A stretch of 64,000 nt of DNA. Origin: Archangium_A sp035910535. GTDB lineage: Bacteria > Myxococcota > Myxococcia > Myxococcales > Myxococcaceae. Position 1 is the first letter of the stretch. The number at the start of each line of letters is the position of its first letter. The notes under the pieces were generated by a model. The model ran no database searches and was not told where the DNA came from. It saw nothing but the letters and a program-made list of their open reading frames with translations. Shown piece by piece: positions 50,453-59,242 of the stretch. The stretch is from NCBI GenBank assembly GCA_035910535.1, contig JAMHXF010000098.1, forward strand, positions 71,060-135,059, written 5' to 3'. Both the position numbers and the translations under genes were made by a program.

Positions 50453-51091
50453 TCACCAGCCGCGGCGCCACTCGCGCGGCACGTTGTCGTACGAGGCCTG
50501 ACGCTCGAGCTGCACGAGGTCGGTCTTCGCGTCGCCGAGCTCCACGCGCTTGAGCTCGATTTCTTTGACCATGCGGTCGTGCTCAAGGTTGAGCTGACAC
50601 CGCGCTGCGGGCGAGTACACACGGCCGCTGTTCACCGTCGTGTAGCCATTGTTGGTGACGACCTGGGCGCCCGGCGCGGTGGTGATGGGCGCGCCCTGCT
50701 GCGGGCCGACCTGCACGGTGCCCACGGGAACCAGCGGCTGCGCGACGCACTCGGTGCGGGCGGGCAACGCGACCTGCAGCGCGGTGATGTTCTGCTCGAG
50801 CGTGGAGATGCGACGCGTGGCGGCGACGAAGCGGTCGCGCCATTCGCGCTCATTGAGGCTCGAGGCAGGGCGGCTCGGCTCGGCGGCGAGGGCCGGCGCG
50901 CGCTGCACGGCGACCGGAGTCACGGCCGGGCGAGGGTCGGCCTTCATCAACGTCGCGTCGACGCGGCCCTTCTTCGGCACCTGGCTCAGGTCATCGGTGT
51001 AGTGAACGCCGTCGGCGTCTTCCCATGAGTAGACGGTCTGGGCTGACACCGGCACGGAGAGAACGACGGCGACCAGGGCGAACATGCGCAT
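50453..51091 (-). CDS. DUF4124 domain protein
   Basis: 212 aa from ATG 51091. Signal peptide MRMFALVAVVLSVPVSAQ followed directly by TVYSWEDADGVHYTDDLSQVP, the DUF4124 motif (aromatic-x-W-x-D-x-x-G-x-x-H-Y-T/S-D). A long coiled-coil segment with heptads (RISTLEQNITALQVAL, VKEIELKRVELGDAKTDLVQ) follows. Periplasmic. Function of the domain is not established. Confidence 0.85.
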   Translation of the reverse strand: MRMFALVAVVLSVPVSAQTVYSWEDADGVHYTDDLSQVPKKGRVDATLMKADPRPAVTPVAVQRAPALAAEPSRPASSLNEREWRDRFVAATRRISTLEQNITALQVALPARTECVAQPLVPVGTVQVGPQQGAPITTAPGAQVVTNNGYTTVNSGRVYSPAARCQLNLEHDRMVKEIELKRVELGDAKTDLVQLERQASYDNVPREWRRGW

Positions 51092-51171
51092 GGCGCCGCT
51101 GACGTTACCGACGGCGGGGTATTCAAAAGGGTGCTGGCATCGAGCCCGGCGTCGAGGTCTGGTGCGCGCCG

Positions 51172-51768
51172 ATGACGGCGCTCCGGGCGGCGAGGCGAGA
51201 AGACGGGGCGCGCATCGTTTCATTGCTGGTGCGCGCGTTCGCGAAAGACACCGCCACGCTGTGGATGATGCGCGACGACGCGCGGCACCTCGACGGCATG
51301 GAGGCCTGGTTCGGCGCCACGTTCGAGCACCTCACGATTCCGTATGACTTGAGCTTCGTGACCGAAGGGGCGCTTCACGGCGCGGCGCTGTGGGTACCTC
51401 CGGGCCAGGGGACCGTGGACTTTCTGCTGCAACTGCGGCTGGCGCCTCAGATGCTGCGCGCGTTCGGCTGGCGAAAGCTCAAGCGCTCGCTCGAGTCGGT
51501 GAACATGGTGCTCGCGCACCACCCCACGGAGCCGCACTACTACCTGAGCACGCTCGCGGTGGAGCCGACACAGCAGGGGCGCGGGCTGGGCAAAGCGTTG
51601 ATGGCGCCGATGCTCGCGCGCTGCGACGCCGAGAAGATGCCGGCGTACCTCGAGTGCGTCGAACACAACGTGCCGCTGTACCGGTCGCGAGGGTTCGAGG
51701 TGAAGAGCGCTGCGCCGCTGGCGGGTGGCGGCCCGACGATGTTCTTCATGTGGCGCGCGCCGCGTTGA
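51172..51768 (+). CDS. GNAT acetyltransferase
   Basis: 198 aa. The acetyl-CoA-binding motif YYLSTLAVEPTQQGRGLGKALM (Q/R-x-x-G-x-G/A at QGRGLG) and C-terminal YLECVEHNVPLYRSRGFEV are typical. The N-terminus (MTALRAARREDGARIVSLL) also fits. Acceptor unknown. Divergent from DUF4124 by ~80 bp. Confidence 0.88.
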   Translation: MTALRAARREDGARIVSLLVRAFAKDTATLWMMRDDARHLDGMEAWFGATFEHLTIPYDLSFVTEGALHGAALWVPPGQGTVDFLLQLRLAPQMLRAFGWRKLKRSLESVNMVLAHHPTEPHYYLSTLAVEPTQQGRGLGKALMAPMLARCDAEKMPAYLECVEHNVPLYRSRGFEVKSAAPLAGGGPTMFFMWRAPR

Positions 51769-51970
51769 GTCGGCCAGGCGCAGCCCCTCCCACGGGCTGC
51801 CGAGCGAGAAGGCCGCGCGGACAAAGTAGCGCTGCAAGCGCGTCGCGACAGAATGAATCGGCGCTGGCTGCATGCCGCGGGCCTCTGTGACAGCGCAGTG
51901 CATTCACGGCAGCAAGCAGTGACTGCGCTGGCGTGGAGGCACCGGCGCCAGGCAAGAGAACGCCTCGCGC

Positions 51971-53374
51971 TCAACGACCGAGCAGCCGCCGCAACAAGCC
52001 GCGCGCGCTCGAGCCCCACACCCACGTCCACTTCGGGAAGCGGAACGCCAGGTCGACCGCTTCAGGCTCCGTCGCGGCGATGGCGTTGACGGTGACGCGC
52101 TTGAGCCCCGGCGGTGCGCTGCGCGCCAACGCCTCGAGCCAGATGCGCGCGTGCGGCAGCGGCCCCAACAGCGTCAGCTCATTGAGGAACCGCAGGCTCG
52201 GGTGCTGCAACAGCGCCGTCAGCTCATTCACGCGGGCGTCACCCTGCGTCTGTGCGCGACCGCTCGGCGAGGTCGCCAGCGCGCGCACGTAGCCCCGCTT
52301 CCACGTCAGCTGCAGCCCTTCGCCCGAGAGCACCGGCGTCAACTCCGCCTGCGCCGTCACGTCGCCACGCAGACACTTCGCGCGCGGAGACTTCGAGGCC
52401 TCGAGCGCCTGCGCGAGCTCGCTCCACGTCGCCGAGTCGTCCGTCGCGGCGAGCAGGCGCAGCTCCATCGCCGCGGGCAACACCTCGAACTGTGGCTCGA
52501 GCGCGGGCACCGGCAACACCGTCGCCGTGACAGGCGTCGCGCGCGCCGTGAGCGCCCCCGGGGCGAACGCAGCGAGCGCCTCCGCGAACGCGCTCGAGGA
52601 GGCAAAGCGTTGTGAAGGCGACGCAGCGAGCGCGCGCCGGAGCACGGGCTCCAACTTGCCAAACGAGGCCGGGAGCGCGAGCTGCAGCTTGTTCCCCACC
52701 ACCAGCGGCCGAAGCGCTTCTTGCGCCGCACTCTCAGAGCGCCCCTGCGCGAACGCGCCATACGGCGAGCGCCCCGACAACATCAGGTGCAGCAACCACG
52801 CGAGCGAGAACACGTTGCTGCGCGCGGTGAGCGGCTGACCGAAGAGCGCCTCGGGGGTCCACGACCAGGTCGCAGGCGTGCTGAGGAAGCCTTGATCAAC
52901 CGTCGCGTCGAGCGCCGCGAGGTGCAGGCGCAAGCGGCCGTGCTCATCACTGCCGAGCATCGCGGGGTGCAGGCACACGTGCGGCGACGTGAAGTGCGAG
53001 AGCAGCACCGCCTCTGCTTCAGCCACGCCGAGAGACAACCCCCGCGCAGCGCGCACCGCGAGCGCCGCATCGGCGAAAGGAAAGGTGCCCTCCGTGCGAC
53101 GCCCCGGCGATTCAATGACGGCCCATGGCGCGCCACCTTCGTCGCCCGCGTCGATGAGCGCTGGCCACACCGCAGAGGTCAACCTCGAGGCGAGCCACCA
53201 ACGACGCTGCACCCGCGCGAGGTGACGCTCGGCCAGCGCGGCGACGGGGCGCTCGACCCACCAGTCTCCGTGCGCCTGGCCGGCGAGCGGCCGAACCTGC
53301 GCCGCTTCGACGAACGAACCGTGATTCCATCGCAACGACGAGACTTCCCAGCGCGCAGCGAACGGTAGAGACAT
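51971..53374 (-). CDS. kinase-like protein (probable pseudokinase)
   Basis: 467 aa from ATG 53374 (GGGAG just upstream); an earlier ATG at 53407 lacks a ribosome-binding site. The region 130-320 has a kinase C-lobe outline: HVCLHPAMLG in place of H-R-D-x-K-P-x-N, RLHLAALDATV in place of the D-F-G segment, then TPEALFGQPLTARSNVFSLA as the APE-type loop and ALAASPSQRFASSSAFAEAL as the end of the lobe. The catalytic Asp, Lys and Asn are absent, so it is likely inactive. The final ~100 residues (LQLTWKRGYVRALA, LLQHPSLRFLNELTL) resemble the TIGR02996 repeat-mate domain found in myxobacterial proteins. Divergent from the deoxyhypusine synthase-like gene. Confidence 0.65.
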   Translation of the reverse strand: MSLPFAARWEVSSLRWNHGSFVEAAQVRPLAGQAHGDWWVERPVAALAERHLARVQRRWWLASRLTSAVWPALIDAGDEGGAPWAVIESPGRRTEGTFPFADAALAVRAARGLSLGVAEAEAVLLSHFTSPHVCLHPAMLGSDEHGRLRLHLAALDATVDQGFLSTPATWSWTPEALFGQPLTARSNVFSLAWLLHLMLSGRSPYGAFAQGRSESAAQEALRPLVVGNKLQLALPASFGKLEPVLRRALAASPSQRFASSSAFAEALAAFAPGALTARATPVTATVLPVPALEPQFEVLPAAMELRLLAATDDSATWSELAQALEASKSPRAKCLRGDVTAQAELTPVLSGEGLQLTWKRGYVRALATSPSGRAQTQGDARVNELTALLQHPSLRFLNELTLLGPLPHARIWLEALARSAPPGLKRVTVNAIAATEPEAVDLAFRFPKWTWVWGSSARGLLRRLLGR

Positions 53375-53566
53375 GAGCTCCCGGTGCCCCCCGACAGCGG
53401 TCAGCATAGCGCCGAATCGTGGCTTGTCGGTTTCGGCCGACTTTGTTACCCGCGGCCCCGCCACGCGTCGCTCCGATGGCGATCGCGACATTCCGTCGCG
53501 GTCGTAGGGCGGCCTCGGGTGGCTTGCGTGCAGGCATGCCTGAGCCCTCTTCAGCAGGAGCTACAC

Positions 53567-54586
53567 ATGGCCACGTCACCGCTGCCGGTGCTCGAGTTCG
53601 TCCTCACCAACTACAAAAACTTCAACGCGCGCTCGACGCGTGACGCGCTGCTCTCGTACTGGGAGCACGTTCAGCGCGGCGGCAAGATGTTCTGGGCGAT
53701 GGCCGGCGCGATGAGCTCGGCGCAGCTGGGCATCACCCTGGCGCCCGCGATTCGTGAAGGCCTGATTCACGGCCTCTCGGTGACCGGCGCCAACCTCGAG
53801 GAGTCGCTGTTCCGCCTCGTGGCGAACCACAGCTACAAAGATTTCCCCGACTACCGGTACCTCACGAAGAACGACGACACGAAGATTCTCGAGAACCGCA
53901 TGCGCCGCGTGACGGACACCTCCATTCCCGAAGACGAGGCGTTCCGCGCGGTCGAGAAAATCATCGTGCCCATGTGGAAGACGACGAGCGCGAACAGCCA
54001 GCGCCGCTTCTGGCACGAGTACTTCTACGAGGTGATTCAGGCCGTCCCGAAAGAAGCGCACGAAGGTGACCCGGAGCAGTGCTGGTTGCTCGCCGCGGCG
54101 CGCGCGAAGTTGCCCATCGTGGTGCCGGGCTACGAAGACTCGACGTTCGGCAACATCTTCGCGTCTTACGTGCGCACCGGCGAATGCAACGCCGCCATCG
54201 TGAAGTCGGGCATCGAATACATGGCCGACTTCTACGACCGCTACAAAGAGCTCTCGACGGGCGAGGGCATCGGCTTCCTCCAGATTGGCGGCGGCATCGC
54301 GGGCGACTTCCCCATCTGCGTGGTGCCCTCCATCAAGTACGACCTGCAGGAGCCGGTGAAGCCGTGGGCGTACTTCTGCCAAATCAGCGACTCCACGACG
54401 TCGTACGGCAGCTACTCGGGCGCGACGCCCAACGAGAAAATCACGTGGGACAAGCTGACCGAGACAACGCCGATGTTCGTCATCGAGTCTGACGCGACCA
54501 TCGTCGCGCCGCTCATCTTGACGGCGTTGCTCGAGTGCAAGCGCGCGCCAGACGCCGCGAACGCGCTCATCGCGAAGCACCGCTGA
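53567..54586 (+). CDS. deoxyhypusine synthase-like protein
   Basis: 339 aa, GCAGGAGCTACAC before the ATG. In eukaryotes this fold transfers the 4-aminobutyl group of spermidine to eIF5A. Seen here: FMAMAGAMSS-like (FWAMAGAMSSAQLG), TGANLEES, HSYKDFP, KLPIVVPGYEDSTFGN, IGFLQIGGGIAGDFPI and, near the end, SYSGATPNEKITWDKL where Lys296 aligns with the catalytic Lys of the family (S-G-A-x-P-x-E-A-x-x-W-G-K). Lengths agree. Bacteria lack eIF5A, so the product may act in polyamine chemistry (for example homospermidine formation), which is inference. Copy B of the palindromic element follows the stop by 15 bp. Confidence 0.88.
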   Translation: MATSPLPVLEFVLTNYKNFNARSTRDALLSYWEHVQRGGKMFWAMAGAMSSAQLGITLAPAIREGLIHGLSVTGANLEESLFRLVANHSYKDFPDYRYLTKNDDTKILENRMRRVTDTSIPEDEAFRAVEKIIVPMWKTTSANSQRRFWHEYFYEVIQAVPKEAHEGDPEQCWLLAAARAKLPIVVPGYEDSTFGNIFASYVRTGECNAAIVKSGIEYMADFYDRYKELSTGEGIGFLQIGGGIAGDFPICVVPSIKYDLQEPVKPWAYFCQISDSTTSYGSYSGATPNEKITWDKLTETTPMFVIESDATIVAPLILTALLECKRAPDAANALIAKHR

Positions 54587-54601
54587 GCGACGCGGCGACA
54601 G

Positions 54602-54646
54602 CGCGACGTCGAAAATTCTCGCTGAGCGGACTTTTTCGACGTCGCG
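54602..54646 (+). repeat. 45-bp palindromic intergenic element, copy B
   Basis: Arms CGCGACGTCGAAAA (54602-54615) and TTTTCGACGTCGCG (54633-54646) are perfect inverted repeats around a 17-nt loop. The element matches the reverse complement of copy A (5293-5337) with a single loop difference. It starts 15 bp after the stop of the deoxyhypusine synthase-like gene and lies between convergent genes. Confidence 0.85.
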
Positions 54647-54661
54647 TGACCCAACCCAGGC

Positions 54662-55093
54662 TCAACGCGAGGCGCGGCTGAGCAACGGCCCGCGCGCGAA
54701 CGAGGCCAACGCGTCGACCGCTTCGTTCCACGGCTCGCCAGAGTGCGCCCGCACCCACCGCGTGTGCACCTCGAGCGCGCCCGCTGCGGCGTGAAGCTCT
54801 GCGGCCAACGCCCGCACCACCACGGGCTTCGGGAGGAACTCGCCGCGCACCACGTCGAGCGCGATTCGGCAGTCACTCACCAGCTCGACCTCGCGCCAGC
54901 CCTCCGCCGCCACCGCGCGGAGACCGAACAACGCGGCCTGCAGCTCCATCACCAGGCTGGTGGTCTTCGCGACGCGGCCGCTGGCTTCGAGCAGCAAGAC
55001 GTCGTCACGCACCACCACGAAAGCCCAACCACCGGGCCGCCCCACCCGCTCGGCCCCCGCGCCGTCGGCATAGAGCGTGACCCGCGAAGTCAC
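54662..55093 (-). CDS. rnhA: ribonuclease H-like protein
   Basis: 143 aa from a GTG overlapping the upstream stop (GTGA). The four acidic residues of RNase HI are in register: Asp10 in YADGAG, Glu50 in VMELQAAL, Asp74 in VSDCRIALD and Asp127 in NEAVDALA. His117 in RAHSGEPWN is the catalytic helper. It would cleave RNA in RNA-DNA hybrids. Slightly short, with no basic protrusion. It is the second gene of a two-gene unit with the unknown membrane protein upstream. Confidence 0.85.
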   Translation of the reverse strand: MTSRVTLYADGAGAERVGRPGGWAFVVVRDDVLLLEASGRVAKTTSLVMELQAALFGLRAVAAEGWREVELVSDCRIALDVVRGEFLPKPVVVRALAAELHAAAGALEVHTRWVRAHSGEPWNEAVDALASFARGPLLSRASR

Positions 55094-56247
55094 GGCGCCA
55101 CGGGAATGACGTGCGGCGCGCCGTCGAGGTCTTTCCACTCGACGCCACCGTCGACGCGCGTCGCGCCTTCGGGCAGCACGCCGCTCGCGCCGTTCGCCAA
55201 CCACTGCAGCACCGAGAGCACCAGCCGACCTTCGTCGAGCCGCTCAGCGAACTTCCCGTAGTTCACGGGAGCCGCAGGCCCCACCGGCACCCACCACTCC
55301 GAGAACAGCTGGTCGATTTCGGCCGACGCCCGCACGCGCCCCGCCGGGTCTTCAGCGACGTCGACCAGCGCACGAAGACGTGGGTCCCACGCGCTCCACA
55401 ACCGACGCATCAGGTAACGCGAGAACATCGTCGAGTCCAGAAGCGCCGCTTCGCGTACGCGCGGAATGCCCTCGGTGTCGACGAGCGGCGCGAAGTACGT
55501 CACCGACGCGGTGAGGCGCTCGGTCTCAATCATCTCCTTCGCGCTCGCCAGGCGCGTCGCCAACACCACCCACTGCGGCGCGAACGACTTCTTTTCTTCT
55601 GCCGACAGCGCGTTGAACGCCGTCGCGCAGTGCGAGGCCAGCACGCGCACGCTCGCCACCGCCGTCATCGCACCGAGCAACCCCAGGTGGCTCTGGTCGA
55701 GCGCGAAGGCCAACGTCGCGTTGCAGCGCTCCAGCGCGAGCTGCGGCTGCTTCTCGGCCACCAACCGCCGCACCTCGAAGGTGGTGAAGCGCGTCAACGC
55801 CAACACGGCTTCGGGGTGCCGCGGCGGGTCGTCCCACGGCTCGGTGCCGGTGAAGTACTTCAACGACTTCGAGCTCCCGCACGCGCGCATTTCGTCGGCC
55901 CACCCCGACAACGCCCGCGCCCGCTCCTCGAGCTCCGGCGGCACCGTGTCGAGCGGCGCGTCGCCACGAACCCACGGGCTCAAGTCGGGCTCCTTCGTCG
56001 CGCCGTTGAGACTGAACGGCGACAAGTCGCGCGGCGTGACCTTCAACATGCCCGCGAGGCAGGCGAAGCCGTTGTCGTGCTGCGGGTTTCTGGGCGGCGG
56101 CGTGCGGGTGACGACGTTGGCGCGGGCCGCGGCGACATCGGCGGCGAGCTGACGACCCAACGCGCGCGACTGAAAGAAAGGCACGGCGACGAAACCCGCC
56201 ACCAACAGAACGATGAGCGCGATGACTCCGAACAGAACCCGACGCAT
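55090..56247 (-). CDS. membrane-anchored protein of unknown function (385 aa)
   Basis: An N-terminal membrane helix (RVLFGVIALIVLLVAGFVAV) precedes a largely helical soluble domain with CLAGMLKVTPRDLSPFSL and several Trp/Asp motifs (TEPWDDPPRHPEAVLAL). No catalytic motif recognised. Overlaps the RNase H start by 4 bp. Probably periplasmic. Confidence 0.6.
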   Translation of the reverse strand: MRRVLFGVIALIVLLVAGFVAVPFFQSRALGRQLAADVAAARANVVTRTPPPRNPQHDNGFACLAGMLKVTPRDLSPFSLNGATKEPDLSPWVRGDAPLDTVPPELEERARALSGWADEMRACGSSKSLKYFTGTEPWDDPPRHPEAVLALTRFTTFEVRRLVAEKQPQLALERCNATLAFALDQSHLGLLGAMTAVASVRVLASHCATAFNALSAEEKKSFAPQWVVLATRLASAKEMIETERLTASVTYFAPLVDTEGIPRVREAALLDSTMFSRYLMRRLWSAWDPRLRALVDVAEDPAGRVRASAEIDQLFSEWWVPVGPAAPVNYGKFAERLDEGRLVLSVLQWLANGASGVLPEGATRVDGGVEWKDLDGAPHVIPVAP

Positions 56248-56269
56248 GGGCGCAAGGTGGCAGAACGCC

Positions 56270-57310
56270 CTAGAAGCGCAACGCCGCCGACACCATGCCG
56301 CCTTCGCGCAACGGCGCCGCGCCCATGGTGAATGACGGCAGCGCCGACTTCACGTTCGCGGAGTGGCTCCACTCCAGCGCCAGCATCGGGAAGAAGATGC
56401 CGCTGATGAAGGCGAGCTCCAGCAACAACACCGTCGCAGACGTGCTGCGCACCGGCGAGAACGCCCCACCGAAGCCGCCCTGCGCCGTGATGAAGAGGCC
56501 CGTCGCCGCGCCCGAGACCGCGAGCGCTGTGCCCATGCCCAGCAACACCGCCGCGAAGTTGCCGCGACCATTGAGCGCGCGATGCACGCCAAACACCGAC
56601 GCCGCCGCGGCGAGGCTCAACACCGCGCCGACGGTGACGGGCAACGCGACGCACTCGGCGCTGCGACACAACGCGGCCGTCAGCGCCGTCAACGCCACGC
56701 TGCTGCCGACGGTGAGCAGAGACACCAGCGACGTCAACGCCACGCGCCCTGCCGACGCGCCGCCCCACGACGACGCGCCGCCGAGCGAATTGAGCTGCTG
56801 CGCGCGCAGGTCCAACGAGAGCGCCGCGCCGGCCGCGAGAAATACGCCGGCGCCCACCATGTACGGCGCGAACTCGAGCGCAGTCGACGCACCGGCTTCT
56901 GCGGCAATCGACAACAGCGTCAGCGCAATCAACACCGCAGGTGCCATGGCCACTGCCGTCGTCAACAACGAGCCGCTGCCGCCCATCAACTGGTAGCCGA
57001 GAAACGCGCCGGTCAACGAGAGCAGCGGCGCGAACGCGCCGAACATGCCGTGCACCGCCGAGACGCAGCTGCCTGCTGGAAAACAGAACGCCGACGCATC
57101 ACCCAACGGCATCAGCGACAGGCCCGCCGCCAGGCCGACGACTCCGCCCGCAAACGCGCCCAGAAAGCGCTGCACGCGCGCGTCGTCAGAGACCTGCGGC
57201 TGTGGTGGCAGCGCGTCGAAGCGCGTGGCGCCGGGCGAGACCTGCGGAGGTGCTTCGACGGGTTGATCCGGCGCGACGGTGAGAAACAGAAACAGCGCAG
57301 CGGTCACCAT
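56270..57310 (-). CDS. polytopic membrane protein of unknown function (346 aa)
   Basis: Start chosen at ATG 57310 (MVTAALFLFLTVAPDQ, signal-like), because the longer upstream frame overlaps the divergent gene. A polar stretch is followed by about eight hydrophobic helices (GAFAGGVVGLAAGLSLMP, TAVAMAPAVLIALTLLSIAA, LTSLVSLLTVGSSVALTALT). The C-terminus ends in MVSAALRF. Alternating Gly/Ala/Ser faces could also fit a beta-barrel end, but most segments are helical. No family recognised. Confidence 0.55.
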   Translation of the reverse strand: MVTAALFLFLTVAPDQPVEAPPQVSPGATRFDALPPQPQVSDDARVQRFLGAFAGGVVGLAAGLSLMPLGDASAFCFPAGSCVSAVHGMFGAFAPLLSLTGAFLGYQLMGGSGSLLTTAVAMAPAVLIALTLLSIAAEAGASTALEFAPYMVGAGVFLAAGAALSLDLRAQQLNSLGGASSWGGASAGRVALTSLVSLLTVGSSVALTALTAALCRSAECVALPVTVGAVLSLAAAASVFGVHRALNGRGNFAAVLLGMGTALAVSGAATGLFITAQGGFGGAFSPVRSTSATVLLLELAFISGIFFPMLALEWSHSANVKSALPSFTMGAAPLREGGMVSAALRF

Positions 57311-57374
57311 GTCGCCAGCCTGCCACGGTCTTCGGCTGCTTCCACCGGTTGCACGAATTGATAAAGGGCGTCGC

Positions 57375-57767
57375 ATGCCTGCCTCGAGCACCTCGACCGC
57401 CCCGCTGACCTTCGACGCCTTCTGGCGGTGGCTCCAGGAGCACCGCAACTGCCTGCTCCGCGTGGGCACCGCCGAGGTCGTGCTGATGGACCACGAGCTC
57501 GCCCACTGGGACTTCTTCGACGAAGACGACGGCCGCGCGGTCGTGCAGTGCATCTTCGGCAAGGCGCTCGTCGGGGAGGTGCTCATCGAGCGCAGTGAGG
57601 TGCTCTTCGTGCAGGCCTCGCCCGACCACGAATCACCCAACAGCACCGCGTGGAACTTCGAGTGCATCGGCGGCAACAAAGAAGAGAACTACCCGCTCTT
57701 CTCGTTCCTGCTCTCGCACGGCATGGAAGGCGCGCAGGGCACGGGCCACGCGGCGCTCAAGCACTGA
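57375..57767 (+). CDS. hypothetical protein (130 aa)
   Basis: Start ATG 57375. Compact cytoplasmic protein with FDAFWRWLQEHRNCLLRVG, VVLMDHELAHWDFFDEDDGR, VQCIFGKALVGEVLIERSEV and an acidic-aromatic end (NKEENYPLFSFLLSHGM). Conserved-looking, but I do not recognise it. The 63 bp before it are divergent spacer. Confidence 0.6.
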   Translation: MPASSTSTAPLTFDAFWRWLQEHRNCLLRVGTAEVVLMDHELAHWDFFDEDDGRAVVQCIFGKALVGEVLIERSEVLFVQASPDHESPNSTAWNFECIGGNKEENYPLFSFLLSHGMEGAQGTGHAALKH

Positions 57768-57782
57768 CTCGAGGCGCGCACC

Positions 57783-58298
57783 ATGGCCATCACGATTCCC
57801 CGAAATGAGCTGAACGAGTTCTCGCTGCCTCGCGTGTGCGTCGCCACCGGGCAGCCCGGCGCGGTCACGTTTCAGAAGGTCGAGTTCCAATACGTACCGA
57901 AGTGGATCGCCGTCTTCGCGATGGCGCCGCTGCTGTACCTCATCTTCTATTTCATGCTGCGGAAGACGGCCTCGGGCACGTTGCCGTTCTCAGACGAGAC
58001 GTGGAGCAACCTGAAGACCGCGCGCCGCAACGTGCTGCTCGCAGTCGCGGGCCTGGTGGGCGCCGTGTTTCTGGGCGTCGCGCTCATGGCCGCGTTCGAC
58101 GACGTCGGCGGGCTGCTGTTCTTCGTGCTGATCATCGCCAGCATCATCGCCATCGGCGTGGCGACGAGGAAGGTGCGCAAGCTGTACCCGACGGTCACGC
58201 GCATCGACGAGCGCGACGTGCACCTCAAGTTCCCGTCCACGCAGGCTGAAGACCTCGTGCGTGCGCACCTCTCGGCGGGCGCGCGCCCCGTCGCATGA
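57783..58298 (+). CDS. membrane protein of unknown function (171 aa)
   Basis: A small N-terminal domain (LPRVCVATGQPGAVTFQKVE) precedes three helices: KWIAVFAMAPLLYLIFYFML, NVLLAVAGLVGAVFLGVALM and VGGLLFFVLIIASIIAIGVA. The C-terminus is soluble and charged. It overlaps the next start by 4 bp (ATGA), so they are probably made together. Confidence 0.65.
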   Translation: MAITIPRNELNEFSLPRVCVATGQPGAVTFQKVEFQYVPKWIAVFAMAPLLYLIFYFMLRKTASGTLPFSDETWSNLKTARRNVLLAVAGLVGAVFLGVALMAAFDDVGGLLFFVLIIASIIAIGVATRKVRKLYPTVTRIDERDVHLKFPSTQAEDLVRAHLSAGARPVA

Positions 58299-58696
58299 CC
58301 GTCGCCGCGCCGATTGCTGGGACGTGTGGGTTGCACGCTGGCGTGGTGGCGGCGTGGGCCTGTCAGCGCTGTGGCACCTTCGTGTGCAGCGCCTGCGAGC
58401 GGCGTACGCGCCCCGAAGCCGCGCCGCTGTGCCCGAAGTGCTGGGAGCTGCGCGCGGCCGCGGTGGTCGAGCAGACCGCGAACGAATCGAAGCGCATGCA
58501 GGTGGGCGGGCTGGTGCTGGGCGTGGTGTCGTTTCTCCACCCGCTGGTGCAGGTCGCGAGCCTGGTGCTGAACGTTCGCGAGCTGCTCAAGAAGCGCGGC
58601 GGCACGCGCGGGTGGATGAACGTCGTCGGCCTGGGCCTCACCGTCATGGCGATGCTGACGTGGGTCGCCGTCATCGTCATCGCGGTGAGCCGCTGA
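58295..58696 (+). CDS. B-box-like zinc-finger membrane protein
   Basis: 133 aa. The start has CGLHAGVVAAWACQRCGTFV, then CSACERRTRPEAAPLCPKCW: Cys/His pairs arranged as a B-box/treble-clef-like zinc site. Two membrane helices follow (GLVLGVVSFLHPLVQVASLVL and VVGLGLTVMAMLTWVAVIVI). Such proteins are widespread, uncharacterised membrane proteins in this group of bacteria. It is coupled to the preceding membrane-protein gene. Confidence 0.75.
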   Translation: MTVAAPIAGTCGLHAGVVAAWACQRCGTFVCSACERRTRPEAAPLCPKCWELRAAAVVEQTANESKRMQVGGLVLGVVSFLHPLVQVASLVLNVRELLKKRGGTRGWMNVVGLGLTVMAMLTWVAVIVIAVSR

Positions 58697-58705
58697 CGCA
58701 GCCGC

Positions 58706-59242
58706 CTAGCGTGAAGACATCACCGCCAGCTCGTTGACGGTGCGCCAGTTGCGCGCCGTGCTGATGGTCTTGAGCTTCGAGTCGAGCCACGCGTTGGTCA
58801 CCTTCGACTTCCCCAGGCCGTTGGGCGTGTACAGGTACACCTCGCGGCCCTTCACGATGAACTCGTCGGGCGCCACGCGCGTGGCGTCGAGCTGCGAGAC
58901 CTGAGCGGGCGTCGGCTCTTCTGCGAGAAACGCGACGTGCAGCAGCTCAGGCTTCGTGACCTTCGCGAGGAACGGGTTCTTCTTGAGCACCGACTGCAGC
59001 TCGGCGGCGCTGCGCAGCACGACGGGGGTGCGTACGTCGAAGTCCTCCTTCAAGGCGCGCTCGACCAGCAGCGGCACCTTGCGCGCGAGCGTGGCGTTCG
59101 CGTTGAACACCACGTTGCCCGACTGGATGTACGTCGAGACCTCGGCGCACCCGGCGGCGGTGAAGACCGCCACCAGGTCACTCATCTTCAAGCGGTTGTG
59201 CGCGCCCACGTTCAGGCCGCGCAGCAGCGCGACGTACGTCAC
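58706..59242 (-). CDS. DUF1697 family protein
   Basis: 178 aa from a GTG overlapping the upstream stop (GTGA). The opening VTYVALLRGLNVGAHNRLKM, ERALKEDFDVRTPVVLRS and the end WRTVNEL are the DUF1697 pattern. Length normal. Coupled to the Sel1-repeat gene; role of the family is unknown. Confidence 0.9.
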   Translation of the reverse strand: MTYVALLRGLNVGAHNRLKMSDLVAVFTAAGCAEVSTYIQSGNVVFNANATLARKVPLLVERALKEDFDVRTPVVLRSAAELQSVLKKNPFLAKVTKPELLHVAFLAEEPTPAQVSQLDATRVAPDEFIVKGREVYLYTPNGLGKSKVTNAWLDSKLKTISTARNWRTVNELAVMSSR

